A stretch of DNA of 64,000 nt from an uncultured Gammaproteobacteria bacterium (GCA_902513495.1 CABXNH010000002.1:21746-85745), one strand, 5' to 3'. Shown: positions 49,556 to 59,219, numbered from the stretch's first letter. Made by a program: numbers and translations. Notes: generated from the letters alone by a model not told the origin.

Positions 49556-51219
49556 TGCTTATTAGTGACTAAACCCTTGATCAAAGGCTGCAAATAATCT
49601 TCATATTGTTTCCAAGCTTCTGAGCTACCCTGATACATTTTTTTTCTAACTTGCATTGAACTAGTTGTTTTGACTGCTGAATTATTTTTATGAAAATTAA
49701 GGCAGTTTTCATCCCACTCTAAATCACAGTAATCTAATAATTTTCGAGTTTCTTTTTCTTGATTAGTTGTTAGATTCTCATAATAAAGATCATAGATTAT
49801 ACCTGGAAAAAGCTTATTCCAAAAATCCATAAGATCCTTATAAAGATGATAATAAGCAGCTATATCTTTCTGGTCAAATGAATAAGCATTTCCCTTGAAC
49901 GTATACTTATATATAGACCAACAGGTGGCCATCGGATCTCTGTTCATGTGAATTATTTTAGCTTCCGGAAATGCAGATAAAATAAAACCGATATATCGAA
50001 AATTTATAGGCATTTTATCAACAATAATATTTTTCTCAATTCCTGCCATAGGGAGGGAACTTATATAATCATTTCGTATAGACAGTATTTCATTTTCAGA
50101 AAAGCCTTTATTGTTCAAAGCGTCATAATCTCTGAGAAGCGGCATAACTATTTTGTTTAAATTATTCAATTCGCCGACTCCATGCACATTTTTATGACTA
50201 TCTAGAATTTGATGAACTAAGGAGGTCCCGGAGCGCGGCATACCTAAAATGAAAATGGGTTTTACTTTTAGCGCATTATAAGCTGATGGTTTAACAATAT
50301 GAGAATTAGATTGGAATACATCCTTAATTCTTGAAAACAAGTCTTGGTCTTTTTTAATTGAATACCCCAACTCTTTTTTGTGCAAACTATTTGCATCATT
50401 TAAAAATTTAAATTGCTCTTTGTTATTTTTAAGGTCCTCAAAGGCTTTTGATAGAGCAAAGCTAAACCCAATACGATCGTTTATTGGCAAATCATCTCTG
50501 TTAAGAATTGATTTCATTTCATCAATTTGAGGGTCATTTTTTGTAAACTTTTTAATACGGCTTAAGTGGTAGTAGGCATACCCCCAATCAGGCTTAAGAG
50601 CGAGAGCCTTTTCAATATTTTTTAGAAAACCTTTTTCATCACCAAGATCTTTAAAAACTAGAGCGAGATTAAAATAAGCTTTGTCATAATTTGGATTATA
50701 GTGAATAGCTTTTTCAAAATTTATAATAGCATCTTTTTCATTTCCTAAATTATTGTATGCTTTTGCTAAATTATTGTACGCTTCTGCAAAATCATGTTGA
50801 TGTGCTATAGCCCATTCAAAACTTCCAATTCCAGCCTCATACTGGTCAAGTGCAATATATACATTCCCTAGATTATTATGTGCATCAGGAAAATTTGGAG
50901 TAATAGCAATTGCTTTTTTATAACTTTCTATTGATTCATTTTTTTGATCTAAATCTTGGAAAACAACTCCAAGATTAAAATGAGCTTCAGCATAGTTTGG
51001 TCTTAGTGATACTGCAATGCCAAACATCTTGGCAGCACCCTCCAATTGGCCTATCTCCTTATAGCAAGCGCCAATAAGATTAAATAATAAAGGCTGATTA
51101 GGGAATTTTTCATTTAGGACTTTTATTTGACCTATGGCCTCCATTATCTGACCATTTGAGAATAGTTCATAAGCTGATTCAAGCTCTTTTTTTGGAAGCG
51201 AGACCTGTTTATTTGTCAT
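49552..51219 (-). CDS. TPR-sulfotransferase fusion protein (copy 1)
   Basis: A 555-residue protein with tetratricopeptide repeats over about residues 10-230 (AEAHFNLGVVFQDL, DAHNNLGNVYIAL, AEAYNNLAKAYNNL). A sulfotransferase domain follows from about 315: the PAPS 5'-phosphosulfate loop FILGMPRSGTSLVHQ, then IIVDKMPINFRYIGFI and the 3'-phosphate site HMNRDPMATCWS. The C-terminus SMQVRKKMYQGSSEAW is shared with copy 2 at 51444. It would transfer sulfate from PAPS to an acceptor chosen by the TPR part, either glycan or protein; the acceptor is unknown. It overlaps the TPR-GT41 gene by 4 bp (ATGA), implying joint action. Confidence 0.88.
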   Translation of the reverse strand: MTNKQVSLPKKELESAYELFSNGQIMEAIGQIKVLNEKFPNQPLLFNLIGACYKEIGQLEGAAKMFGIAVSLRPNYAEAHFNLGVVFQDLDQKNESIESYKKAIAITPNFPDAHNNLGNVYIALDQYEAGIGSFEWAIAHQHDFAEAYNNLAKAYNNLGNEKDAIINFEKAIHYNPNYDKAYFNLALVFKDLGDEKGFLKNIEKALALKPDWGYAYYHLSRIKKFTKNDPQIDEMKSILNRDDLPINDRIGFSFALSKAFEDLKNNKEQFKFLNDANSLHKKELGYSIKKDQDLFSRIKDVFQSNSHIVKPSAYNALKVKPIFILGMPRSGTSLVHQILDSHKNVHGVGELNNLNKIVMPLLRDYDALNNKGFSENEILSIRNDYISSLPMAGIEKNIIVDKMPINFRYIGFILSAFPEAKIIHMNRDPMATCWSIYKYTFKGNAYSFDQKDIAAYYHLYKDLMDFWNKLFPGIIYDLYYENLTTNQEKETRKLLDYCDLEWDENCLNFHKNNSAVKTTSSMQVRKKMYQGSSEAWKQYEDYLQPLIKGLVTNKQ

Positions 51220-51443
51220 TTATTATTTTTATTATTTTTTTGAATACAATTCTCATTTTAGACTTGCAGATTAAAAAATTAAATAAATATTATATATATC
51301 ATAAGAAGCTTTCTAGACAAAATAGGAGAATGGGAATTTATATTTTAAAAAACTTGATTAAACAACAAAATTAAACAAATTTAACTAACGATTAAGTATA
51401 CTTTGAAATTCATTAAACTTATATTAAATACAGACCTAATATA
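51220..51443. other. Divergent intergenic region between the two TPR-sulfotransferases
   Basis: A 224-bp, extremely AT-rich stretch between two divergently transcribed paralogues, so it must contain promoters for both directions. I see several TATATAT- and TTGAAA-like words but no -35/-10 pair with convincing spacing. The small plus-strand ORF in the track (51156-51374) runs out of the neighbouring gene and looks like chance. Confidence 0.35.
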
Positions 51444-53252
51444 ATGTCAATTAAAATCGATCGACTGTTATTACGAGCCAAAAAACTCAGAAAAAAAAGT
51501 CAATTCAATGAAGCTAAAGAAATATATTTAAGTGTTTTAGAATCATTCCCGTCAAACAAAGAAGCAAAAAATGGCTTACTTGAAATTAATCAAAATAAAG
51601 AAATAAAACCAAATGTAAATCAATTAGAAGTTTTGGTAAATTTACATAATACTGGTCAATTTCAAAAAGCATTATCTAGCATTGATGAACTTTTAAAAAC
51701 TTATAATAATGACCCTTTTTTGTTCAATATTAAAGGATCTTGTTTGTGTGAAATTGGAGATTTAAATGCTTCAATTTTAAACCTTGAGATGGCAATAAAA
51801 CTCAAATCAGATTATGCTGAAGCTCATTTTAATCTTGGTGTTGCTCATCAAAGGCTAGAACAGTTCGATATGGCAATTGAAAACTATCAAAAAGCATTAG
51901 ATATTCAACATGCGCAACCTAAGGCCCATCTCAACTTAGGAACTATTTATTTTCAAAGAAATCAGATCAGTTCTGCAATTAAAAGTTTTGAATGGGCAAG
52001 TGCTTATAGTCCAAATTATCCAGAAGCAGCTAGAAACTTAGGGTCGGCTTTTCAAAAAATAAATAAATTTGAAAAAGCTAAAAAACAATTTGAAAAAGCT
52101 ATATCTATTAACCCAGAATATGATCAACCATATGAAGATTTAGGCATATTATGTGAAATCATCAATCTTCCAAAAGAAGCTTTAAGTTATTTTGAAAAAG
52201 CTTTAGAGATTAACCCTAACTTAACTAACTCCTACCGTAATTTAAGTAAATATAAAAAATTTGAAGCTAAAGATCCTCTTATTAGTCAAATGGAGTCACT
52301 TTATTCTAAAAGTGATTTGCCACGTTTACATAAAATTAACCTTTGCTTTGCTTTAGCTAAAGTATATGAAGATTTAAACGATCCGGAAAATTTTTTTAAA
52401 TTCTTAAATAAAGGTAACGCGTTACGAAAACAAGAGTTGGGATATGATTTTGTCATGAGTGAAAATTTTTATTCAATTATTGTTAATTTGTTCTCATCAA
52501 CTCAGCCTGTAATTAATACACCTTCAGATAAACATTCAAGTATAAGACCTATTTTTATTGTTGGAATGCCCAGATCCGGAACAAGCTTAATAGAACAAAT
52601 AATCTCAAGCCATCATGCTGTTCATGGGGCAGGCGAACTCCTTACTCTAAGAAATATTATTGATCCTATCTTAGCAAAATCTTTAAAGAAAGATAAATTT
52701 AAAATGTCTAAAAAAGATCTTTTATTAGTTCGTGAACAATATCTAGATTATCTTTCTAATCTTAATGTTTCAGAGAAAATAATTACTGACAAGATGCCAG
52801 TTAATTTTAGACTGATTGGCTTCATTCTCTCAGCATTACCTGAAGCTAAGATTGTTCACTTAAAAAGAGATGCTAGAGCTATCTGCTGGTCAAATTATAG
52901 ACATTACTTTAGCGATGGAAATGGCTTCTCTTTTAATCAGGAGGATTTAGTCAAATTTTATACTCGCTATTCTGAAATGATGGAATTTTGGCACAAATTA
53001 TTTCCAAACAAAATATATGATATGAGTTACGAAGAATTAACAAATAATCAAAAAAAAGAAACTCAAAAACTTTTAAATTACTGTGATTTAGATTGGGATG
53101 AAGACTGTTTAAATTTCCATAAAAACACTCGAGGAGTTGTCACTGCAAGCTCCTCACAAGTTAGAAAAAAGATGTATCAAGGAAGCTCTGATGCTTGGAA
53201 AAAATATGAGCCATACATTGAACCCCTTATCAAAGGGCTAAAAGGATATTAA
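51444..53252 (+). CDS. TPR-sulfotransferase fusion protein (copy 2)
   Basis: A 602-residue paralogue of the gene at 49552, transcribed the opposite way. TPR units run from about residue 10 to 275 (AEAHFNLGVAHQRL, PKAHLNLGTIYFQR, LEINPNLTNSYRNL). A sulfotransferase domain begins near 365 with FIVGMPRSGTSLIEQ, then IITDKMPVNFRLIGFI, HLKRDARAICWS, and ends QVRKKMYQGSSDAW. The N-terminal 50 residues are Lys-rich and differ from copy 1. Head-to-head arrangement suggests an old inverted duplication with specialised targets. PAPS must come from enzymes encoded elsewhere. The start ATG is preceded by no clear Shine-Dalgarno. Confidence 0.88.
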   Translation: MSIKIDRLLLRAKKLRKKSQFNEAKEIYLSVLESFPSNKEAKNGLLEINQNKEIKPNVNQLEVLVNLHNTGQFQKALSSIDELLKTYNNDPFLFNIKGSCLCEIGDLNASILNLEMAIKLKSDYAEAHFNLGVAHQRLEQFDMAIENYQKALDIQHAQPKAHLNLGTIYFQRNQISSAIKSFEWASAYSPNYPEAARNLGSAFQKINKFEKAKKQFEKAISINPEYDQPYEDLGILCEIINLPKEALSYFEKALEINPNLTNSYRNLSKYKKFEAKDPLISQMESLYSKSDLPRLHKINLCFALAKVYEDLNDPENFFKFLNKGNALRKQELGYDFVMSENFYSIIVNLFSSTQPVINTPSDKHSSIRPIFIVGMPRSGTSLIEQIISSHHAVHGAGELLTLRNIIDPILAKSLKKDKFKMSKKDLLLVREQYLDYLSNLNVSEKIITDKMPVNFRLIGFILSALPEAKIVHLKRDARAICWSNYRHYFSDGNGFSFNQEDLVKFYTRYSEMMEFWHKLFPNKIYDMSYEELTNNQKKETQKLLNYCDLDWDEDCLNFHKNTRGVVTASSSQVRKKMYQGSSDAWKKYEPYIEPLIKGLKGY

Positions 53253-53315
53253 AAAAATCAATCAAAAAGAAAAAACTGATTTATACTCCACCTATTTAGA
53301 ACCGTTTAATTCTAA

Positions 53316-54476
53316 ATGAGATTTGATTTTGTCCCTTTCTTTAATCCAGGTGAAAACATTCCCTGGAATCGTGTCGTTAAAATGATGAGGGAGCAAACTC
53401 AACTTGCAGAGCAAGCAGACTTTACAACCGTTTGGCTTACTGAACACCACTTTGCTCACAACGGCTATCTAAACGCTCCCCCTAACCCAATCATGATGTC
53501 ACTTGATCTAGCGTCTCACTCAGAAAAAATTAGAGTGGGTCAAGCTCCTATAGTTTTGCCTGACTGGCATCCACTCAGAGTTGCAGAGGATGTGGCTCTT
53601 CTTGATAATATGACAGAAGGAAGAGTTGACTTCGGCGTTGCTAAAGGAATCAATGAAAGAGTAACACTTCAATTTAATAAGGAAGCTGATCGAAGGGATA
53701 ATGAAAAGAGCTACAGACTATTTATGGAATCTCTTGAAGTAATTTTAAAGGCTTGGACTGAAGATCCTTTTACTCACAAGGGGGAATTTTATGAGTTCCC
53801 AGTTCCTGGATGGAGAGAGACGAATCGATTCTTAATGCCTCTTGAGAAAGAGTATCACTCAGAGGATAATGAGTACACGGGCATGTATATCCATCCTAGG
53901 CCATATCAAGATCCGCATCCACCAGTATGGCTGATGTCAAACTCCCCTCATACCTATAAACTGGCTGCTGAGAGAGGCTTTAAAGTGATTGGCATGTCGA
54001 GCCCGCCAGGCAAGCTTTTGAGCTGCTGGGATGCCTATGCCAATGCAGAATCGCATGACGGGACAGTTCACCAAAGAGGAGACGGGGTTGGTGTATGCAC
54101 TGTTGTCTACGTCGCTGAGACGATGGAGCAAGCAGACAAAGATGTCAGAGCCGCCATTAATGGTTACTATGAGTACCTTAGCGGTGCAAGGCCTGAGGGG
54201 AGCTGGACTCGTAAAGCCTATCTAGATGATGATGCTAATCCGACAGATCAAGATCTGAACGGTGAGTGGTTCGATTTCCTTATGAAATACGAGCTGATCT
54301 GGGTTGGAGATGCTGATTACGTGGCCGAGAAGATCCAAAAACATAATGAGTCAATAGGTCTTAAACACATTATGCTTCTTCAGCAGTTTCCGGGCTTTGA
54401 CTATCAAAAGATACTCAAGAGTATGACTCTTTTTTCAGAGAGAGTGATGCCTCGTTTTAATCTAGATGGTGCTTAA
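53316..54476 (+). CDS. LLM-class flavin-dependent oxidoreductase
   Basis: Bacterial luciferase-like monooxygenase of 386 residues, a TIM-barrel enzyme using reduced flavin and O2. The N-terminus MRFDFVPFFNPGENIPW, TVWLTEHHFAHNGY, VGQAPIVLPDWHPLRVAEDVALLDNMTEGR and FKVIGMSSPPG are typical. The substrate cannot be predicted; this family includes alkanesulfonate, nitrilotriacetate, pyrimidine and long-chain alkane monooxygenases. It leads a three-gene plus-strand unit with a GST (19 bp) and an alpha/beta hydrolase (24 bp). Codon use and G+C look higher than in the TPR genes just upstream. Confidence 0.87.
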   Translation: MRFDFVPFFNPGENIPWNRVVKMMREQTQLAEQADFTTVWLTEHHFAHNGYLNAPPNPIMMSLDLASHSEKIRVGQAPIVLPDWHPLRVAEDVALLDNMTEGRVDFGVAKGINERVTLQFNKEADRRDNEKSYRLFMESLEVILKAWTEDPFTHKGEFYEFPVPGWRETNRFLMPLEKEYHSEDNEYTGMYIHPRPYQDPHPPVWLMSNSPHTYKLAAERGFKVIGMSSPPGKLLSCWDAYANAESHDGTVHQRGDGVGVCTVVYVAETMEQADKDVRAAINGYYEYLSGARPEGSWTRKAYLDDDANPTDQDLNGEWFDFLMKYELIWVGDADYVAEKIQKHNESIGLKHIMLLQQFPGFDYQKILKSMTLFSERVMPRFNLDGA

Positions 54477-54495
54477 GAATTAGGAGAGTAGAGCT

Positions 54496-55167
54496 ATGTT
54501 AGAGTTATGGGGTAGGAAAAATGCGAATCAGGTGATCCAAATTCTTTGGACGCTATCTGAGCTTGGTGTTGATTATGAAAGGCACTCCATTGGCACTCAG
54601 ACTGGCGACCTTGAAACTAAGGAATACAGATCTCTTAACCCAAACTCAAAAATTCCAACCATTCGAGATAACGGCTTTGTAATGTGGGAGTCTCATGCCG
54701 TCATACGCTACCTTGCAAGGCAATATGGTTTAGGTACGCTTTACCCTGAAGACCCTCAAAAGGCCGCAATATCTGACCAATGGATGACCTGGTCAACGGA
54801 TAGCTTTATGGGAACTTTTTTTCCAGTCTTTTGGCAGCTTGTGAGGACCGAAGAGCAAGACAGGGATTACGTAAAAATTGCTGAAATGGCGAAGCAGAGT
54901 GCTGAAATCCTTAAAGTCCTTGATGGTCACTTAGTAGGTAATAACTTTGTTGCTGGAGATGACTTCACTTTTGGAGACATTCCACTAGGCGTTTTAATTC
55001 ATAAGTACTTTGTTCTTGATATCAAAAGGCCTTCACTTCCAGGCATTGAAGCCTGGTATGAGAGACTCAAAGAGCGTCCAGCTTTCAGAGAGCACGCAAT
55101 GCAGCCCTTTGGCAACTCTCCATCAGAATTCTTTGCTCTGCAAACTAAAGGCGAACAAAGCTCATAA
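54496..55167 (+). CDS. Glutathione S-transferase family protein
   Basis: A 223-residue GST with an N-terminal thioredoxin-like domain (MLELWGRKNANQVIQILWTLSELGVDYERH, NPNSKIPTIRDNGFVMWESHAVIRYLA) and an all-helical C-terminal domain (FVAGDDFTFGDIPLGVLIH). The cis-Pro in KIPTI and the WESHAV glutathione-binding turn are visible. A strong TAGGAG precedes the ATG. Between an LLM monooxygenase and a hydrolase it may conjugate or open an oxidised intermediate; the exact class (for example beta or theta) is uncertain. Confidence 0.88.
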   Translation: MLELWGRKNANQVIQILWTLSELGVDYERHSIGTQTGDLETKEYRSLNPNSKIPTIRDNGFVMWESHAVIRYLARQYGLGTLYPEDPQKAAISDQWMTWSTDSFMGTFFPVFWQLVRTEEQDRDYVKIAEMAKQSAEILKVLDGHLVGNNFVAGDDFTFGDIPLGVLIHKYFVLDIKRPSLPGIEAWYERLKERPAFREHAMQPFGNSPSEFFALQTKGEQSS

Positions 55168-55191
55168 CTGTTAAGTATTAAAGGAATAAAG

Positions 55192-56046
55192 ATGGAAAGA
55201 ACAATACCAATTGACCCAATTCTCGAAAAAGGATACAACGTCAGACTTCTAGTTGATGATTTCGATGGTCTCATTGAAAAATGGTCCAAAAGAAGTGAAA
55301 AATTTAGAGCGACTGTCGATTCGTCTCTTGACTGTCAGTACGGAAGTGGTGAGAAAGATAAACTTGATATCTTTAGAGGCGGAAAAACCAATGCACCATT
55401 GTTCATTTTTGTGCATGGTGGTTATTGGCAAAGGGGTGACAAATCAGTTTACAGCTTTGTAGCGGAGTCCTTTGTTAGCTCAGGTATCGATGTTGCACTG
55501 ATAGGCTATCAGTTGTGTCCTGGCGCTAGTATGACCAACATTGTTGATAAAATTCGTGAGGCAATCATTTGGATCTGGAATAACGCGGATAATCACTCCA
55601 TATCAAAGAACCGAATCAATGTGTCTGGTCACTCTGCTGGAGGTCACATTACAGGCATGGTTCTAGCAACTGACTGGAAAAAAATTTCTAATGAACTGCC
55701 TTCAGATATGGTTAAAACTGGAATCCCGGTCAGTGGACTTTACCAGTTAGACCCAATTAGAGAAACAACGATAGCAGATGCGCTTGGATTGGACGATGAG
55801 GAAAGTAAAGCCCTAAGCCCTCACTACGTTAAACCTAAAACTGACGCCCCAATCCTTGTTGCCTTGGGCGCAGGTGAGACCCCTGAGTTTCACTGGCAAA
55901 CAGATAACTTTGTAGAAAAATGGAAAGAATATAGTGCGCCACTTGATTATTTTGCTGAGCCAGTTGTAGATCACTTTGGTGTTGTAGAAAGACTTGCAAA
56001 CAAAGAATCACAAATTTTTAAAAAGGTTAATGACTGGCTTTTGTAA
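55192..56046 (+). CDS. Kynurenine-formamidase-like alpha/beta hydrolase
   Basis: A 284-residue alpha/beta hydrolase. The oxyanion motif FVHGGYWQRGDKS (HGGxW) and nucleophile elbow VSGHSAGGHITGMV (GHSAGG) are those of arylformamidase/kynurenine formamidase-type enzymes, and the catalytic His lies in VVDHFGVVERL. No tryptophan-catabolism genes are nearby, so esterase or amidase activity on another compound is more likely. It is third in the LLM-GST-hydrolase unit and converges on mtkB with 5 bp to spare. Confidence 0.82.
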   Translation: MERTIPIDPILEKGYNVRLLVDDFDGLIEKWSKRSEKFRATVDSSLDCQYGSGEKDKLDIFRGGKTNAPLFIFVHGGYWQRGDKSVYSFVAESFVSSGIDVALIGYQLCPGASMTNIVDKIREAIIWIWNNADNHSISKNRINVSGHSAGGHITGMVLATDWKKISNELPSDMVKTGIPVSGLYQLDPIRETTIADALGLDDEESKALSPHYVKPKTDAPILVALGAGETPEFHWQTDNFVEKWKEYSAPLDYFAEPVVDHFGVVERLANKESQIFKKVNDWLL

Positions 56047-56051
56047 TTTAT

Positions 56052-56939
56052 TTAAGCCTTTTTCAAAAGTTTAGCCATTGTTATACCCATATCTGATGGA
56101 GTAGGTGCAACCATGATGCCAGCTTCTTCAAGTATTTCAACTTTTTCAGCAGCGCTTTCTCCACTCGAACTAACAATTGCTCCTGCATGGCCCATTAATC
56201 TCCCTGGAGGCGCAGTCAATCCAGCTATATAGGCAGCCATAGGCTTACTCATATTTTTTTGAAAATAATCTGCAGCCTCTGCTTCTTGAGGGCCACCAAT
56301 TTCACCAATAATCAAAACTGCTTCGGTTTCATCATCACTCTCAAAATGCTTAAGAATTTCAAGAAAAGAGCTTCCATTAATTGGGTCTCCACCAATTCCA
56401 ACCGCAGTACTAATTCCAATTCCTAGTTCCTTCATTTGGGAGGCAGCTTCATAACCTAAGGTGCCAGATCTTCCAATCAATCCAACACTACCTTTCATGT
56501 AAATATGGCCAGGCATAATTCCCATCATTGCCTTTCCGGGAGAGATGGTTCCTGCGCAGTTAGGTCCCGTTAAAACCATTCGCTCTTCTGGTTGGGCACT
56601 ATTGATATAGCGCTTTACACGAATCATATCATGCGTTGGAATGCCATCTGTAATGCTAACACAATATTTAATACCCGACTCAGCAGCCTCCATAATCCCA
56701 TCGCCTGCATAGGCTGGAGGAACAAAAACAATACTGGCCTCTGCTCCAGTCTCCTTAACAGCTTCATGAACAGTGTTAAATACTGGCTTTCCAAGATGCG
56801 TTGTGCCTCCTTTACCAGGCGTTACGCCAGCAACCACGTTGGTTCCATAATCGATCATTTCTTTGGCATGAAAAGAGCCTATTCGTCCAGTAATACCTTG
56901 AACCAGTACTGGGGTTTTTTCATCAATAAAAATACTCAT
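56052..56939 (-). CDS. mtkB: Malate-CoA/succinate-CoA ligase, CoA-binding (alpha) subunit
   Basis: A 295-residue subunit of the SucD fold: N-terminal CoA-binding segment VLVQGITGRIGSFHAKEM, GPNCAGTISPGKAMMGIMPG, GRSGTLGYEAASQM and the phosphohistidine loop LMGHAGAIVSS with His near residue 250. Sequence alone barely separates malate-CoA ligase (MtkB) from succinyl-CoA synthetase alpha. The choice of mtkB rests on the operon with a malyl-CoA lyase and the absence of sucAB. It is 11 bp from the beta subunit. Together they form malyl-CoA from malate, ATP and CoA. Confidence 0.83.
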   Translation of the reverse strand: MSIFIDEKTPVLVQGITGRIGSFHAKEMIDYGTNVVAGVTPGKGGTTHLGKPVFNTVHEAVKETGAEASIVFVPPAYAGDGIMEAAESGIKYCVSITDGIPTHDMIRVKRYINSAQPEERMVLTGPNCAGTISPGKAMMGIMPGHIYMKGSVGLIGRSGTLGYEAASQMKELGIGISTAVGIGGDPINGSSFLEILKHFESDDETEAVLIIGEIGGPQEAEAADYFQKNMSKPMAAYIAGLTAPPGRLMGHAGAIVSSSGESAAEKVEILEEAGIMVAPTPSDMGITMAKLLKKA

Positions 56940-56950
56940 AATTTCAACCT

Positions 56951-58120
56951 TTATTTATTACTTTTCCAAGCATCAACCACCTTATAGGCTGCATCAGCCA
57001 GAGTGTCTGCTGTAATAACTTTTTTGCCGCTGTCCCTTAGAATTTTTTGACCCTTTTCGACATTTGTGCCTGAAAGACGAACCACCAAAGGGATATCAAC
57101 TTCTCTCTTATTCAATAAATCAACAATACCCTGGGCTACCCAGTCACAGCGATTTATTCCTGCGAAGATATTAATCAATATAGCCTCAACATTTTTATCT
57201 GATAAGACTAGCTCTATCGAAGTAGCAACCCTTTCAGATGAAGCGCCGCCACCTATATCAAGGAAATTGGCTGGCTCACCACCAGCATGCTGAATCATGT
57301 CCATAGTGGCCATTGCTAAGCCAGCTCCATTGATAATACAGCCGATGTTTCCATCCAGCCCGATATAGCTTAGGTCATGCTCTGCAGCATTTGTCTCTCG
57401 CGGGTCTTCTTGCGTTTTATCACGGAACTCAAAAATCTCTGGACGACGGTAAAGCGCATTAGAATCAAAAGTCATTTTTGCATCTATGGCTAATATTCGA
57501 TTATCTGAGGTTAAGACCAATGGATTAATTTCCAGTAAGTTGGCATCAGTATCGCGAAAAGCGCGATAGCACTTCATCACTGCTCGACTTGCAGCGCCAA
57601 CAACCTCGTTGGGAAGATCCAAAGTAAATGCCAGCTGCCTTGACTGAAAAGGCTGCATCCCAACAGCAGGATCAATTACTATCTTGGTAATCTTTTCGGG
57701 AGTCTCCTCGGCAACCTTTTCAATATCCATTCCTCCCTCAGTTGAAGCGATGAGTGTCACTTTCTGAGATGCACGGTCAAGAATAATGCTAAAGTAAAGT
57801 TCTTTAGTAATGTCGCTTGCCTCTTCTACATAGATACTCGAGACCATCTTTCCTTGGGGGCCTGTCTGATTTGTAACTAGGTTATTTCCGAGTAGCTGGT
57901 CACAAAATTCTGAGATTTCATTATGACTCTTACACAACTTAACGCCGCCCGCCTTTCCTCGAGCCCCTGAATGAAGCTGTGCTTTAACAATCCATTGATT
58001 ACCTCCCAACTCGTTGGACTGATAAATAGCCTCAGTAGCAGAGTGAGCAACGCCTCCTCTTGGAATTGGAACGCCGTAATTAGCTAATAATTTTTTGGCT
58101 TGGTATTCATGAATATTCAT
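56951..58120 (-). CDS. mtkA: Malate-CoA/succinate-CoA ligase, ATP-grasp (beta) subunit
   Basis: A 389-residue ATP-grasp subunit: [41 protein letters not shown] (ATP-binding lysines), [32 protein letters not shown] and [16 protein letters not shown]. It pairs with the alpha subunit 11 bp downstream and follows mcl by 8 bp. In the serine cycle MtkAB activates malate, whose CoA ester is then split by the upstream-encoded lyase. Succinyl-CoA synthetase SucC is the alternative reading. Confidence 0.83.
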   Translation of the reverse strand: MNIHEYQAKKLLANYGVPIPRGGVAHSATEAIYQSNELGGNQWIVKAQLHSGARGKAGGVKLCKSHNEISEFCDQLLGNNLVTNQTGPQGKMVSSIYVEEASDITKELYFSIILDRASQKVTLIASTEGGMDIEKVAEETPEKITKIVIDPAVGMQPFQSRQLAFTLDLPNEVVGAASRAVMKCYRAFRDTDANLLEINPLVLTSDNRILAIDAKMTFDSNALYRRPEIFEFRDKTQEDPRETNAAEHDLSYIGLDGNIGCIINGAGLAMATMDMIQHAGGEPANFLDIGGGASSERVATSIELVLSDKNVEAILINIFAGINRCDWVAQGIVDLLNKREVDIPLVVRLSGTNVEKGQKILRDSGKKVITADTLADAAYKVVDAWKSNK

Positions 58121-58128
58121 AATGAAAC

Positions 58129-59076
58129 CTATTTCTTTCCATTAATTGCATTATCAGCATTGACAACATTTTCAGCCATCTTCGCAGATGCGGCATCAAT
58201 CATACGTCCATTAAGTTGGGCCGCACCCCTGCCCGCTTTGGCAGCCTCTTCAAGCGCAATAAGAATTTGCTTTGCATGAAGCACTTCTGATGCAGGCGGA
58301 GTATAAATCTCATTAGCTAGCTCAATCTGTGATGGATGAATTGCCCATTTACCCTCAAACCCAAGAGCTGCTCCTCTGCGTGCTGCATCTTTGTATGATT
58401 CTGGGTCATTAAAGTCTCCAAAAGGTCCATCAATTGCACGCAATCCATAGGCACGACAAGCCACTAACATTTGGGACAGTCCAGCATGCCATTGATCTCC
58501 AGGATAATCTAGATTTAAGCCGCCAATAACTGTAGTTCTTGCCCTACAACTCGCAGCATAATCAGCAACACCAAAATGCATCGCTTCAAGCCTTTCATCT
58601 CGACCCTGCTTTGCAATATCCATTACATTGGCCATACCTAGTGTGGTTTCTATGAGAACTTCTATTCCAATTATATTTTTTAAGCCTTTTGCCGTTTCAA
58701 TTTGATTAAGCATTGCTGACAACATATACACATCCGATGCGGTTCCAGCTTTTGGAAGTAAGATAGTGTCAAGCCTACTACCAGCCTGCTCCACGACCTC
58801 CACTACATCACGATACATATAATGAGTATCGATACTGTTGATTCGCACTGAAATCGTTTTTCCGTTACCTTTCCAGTCTAAATCGTTAATAGCATCGATG
58901 ACATTTTGACGTGCTGGTAATTTATCATCTGGAGCCACAGCATCTTCCAAGTCTAAAAAAACATAATCAGCATCGCTGTTTAAAGCCTTCTCAAACATAT
59001 TAGGACTCGATCCAGGAACAGCCAACTCACTGCGTTGAAGTCTCTGCTTTACAGATTCATAAATAATATGACTCAT
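58129..59076 (-). CDS. mcl: Malyl-CoA lyase (HpcH/HpaI aldolase family)
   Basis: A 315-residue CitE-like aldolase that splits malyl-CoA into glyoxylate and acetyl-CoA. It reads very like methylotroph malyl-CoA lyase throughout: [78 protein letters not shown] and [18 protein letters not shown]. The metal-binding Glu and Asp lie in VLIETTLGM and RAIDGPFGD. Just upstream is AGGGGTG before ATG, then a tRNA cluster. With mtkAB it could run glyoxylate or one-carbon assimilation, or the reverse direction (C2 uptake). Confidence 0.9.
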   Translation of the reverse strand: MSHIIYESVKQRLQRSELAVPGSSPNMFEKALNSDADYVFLDLEDAVAPDDKLPARQNVIDAINDLDWKGNGKTISVRINSIDTHYMYRDVVEVVEQAGSRLDTILLPKAGTASDVYMLSAMLNQIETAKGLKNIIGIEVLIETTLGMANVMDIAKQGRDERLEAMHFGVADYAASCRARTTVIGGLNLDYPGDQWHAGLSQMLVACRAYGLRAIDGPFGDFNDPESYKDAARRGAALGFEGKWAIHPSQIELANEIYTPPASEVLHAKQILIALEEAAKAGRGAAQLNGRMIDAASAKMAENVVNADNAINGKK

Positions 59077-59219
59077 AACACCCCTTTAAAAGATAATTTT
59101 CTAACTGCTAACTATAACAACAAAGTAGCTGAGTAGATTGAGTAATTATCAAAGATGATATAGGTCAATTAACTCTGAAATTTAATTCATTTTGATATTT
59201 TGATTGATTAGCTCTCAGG

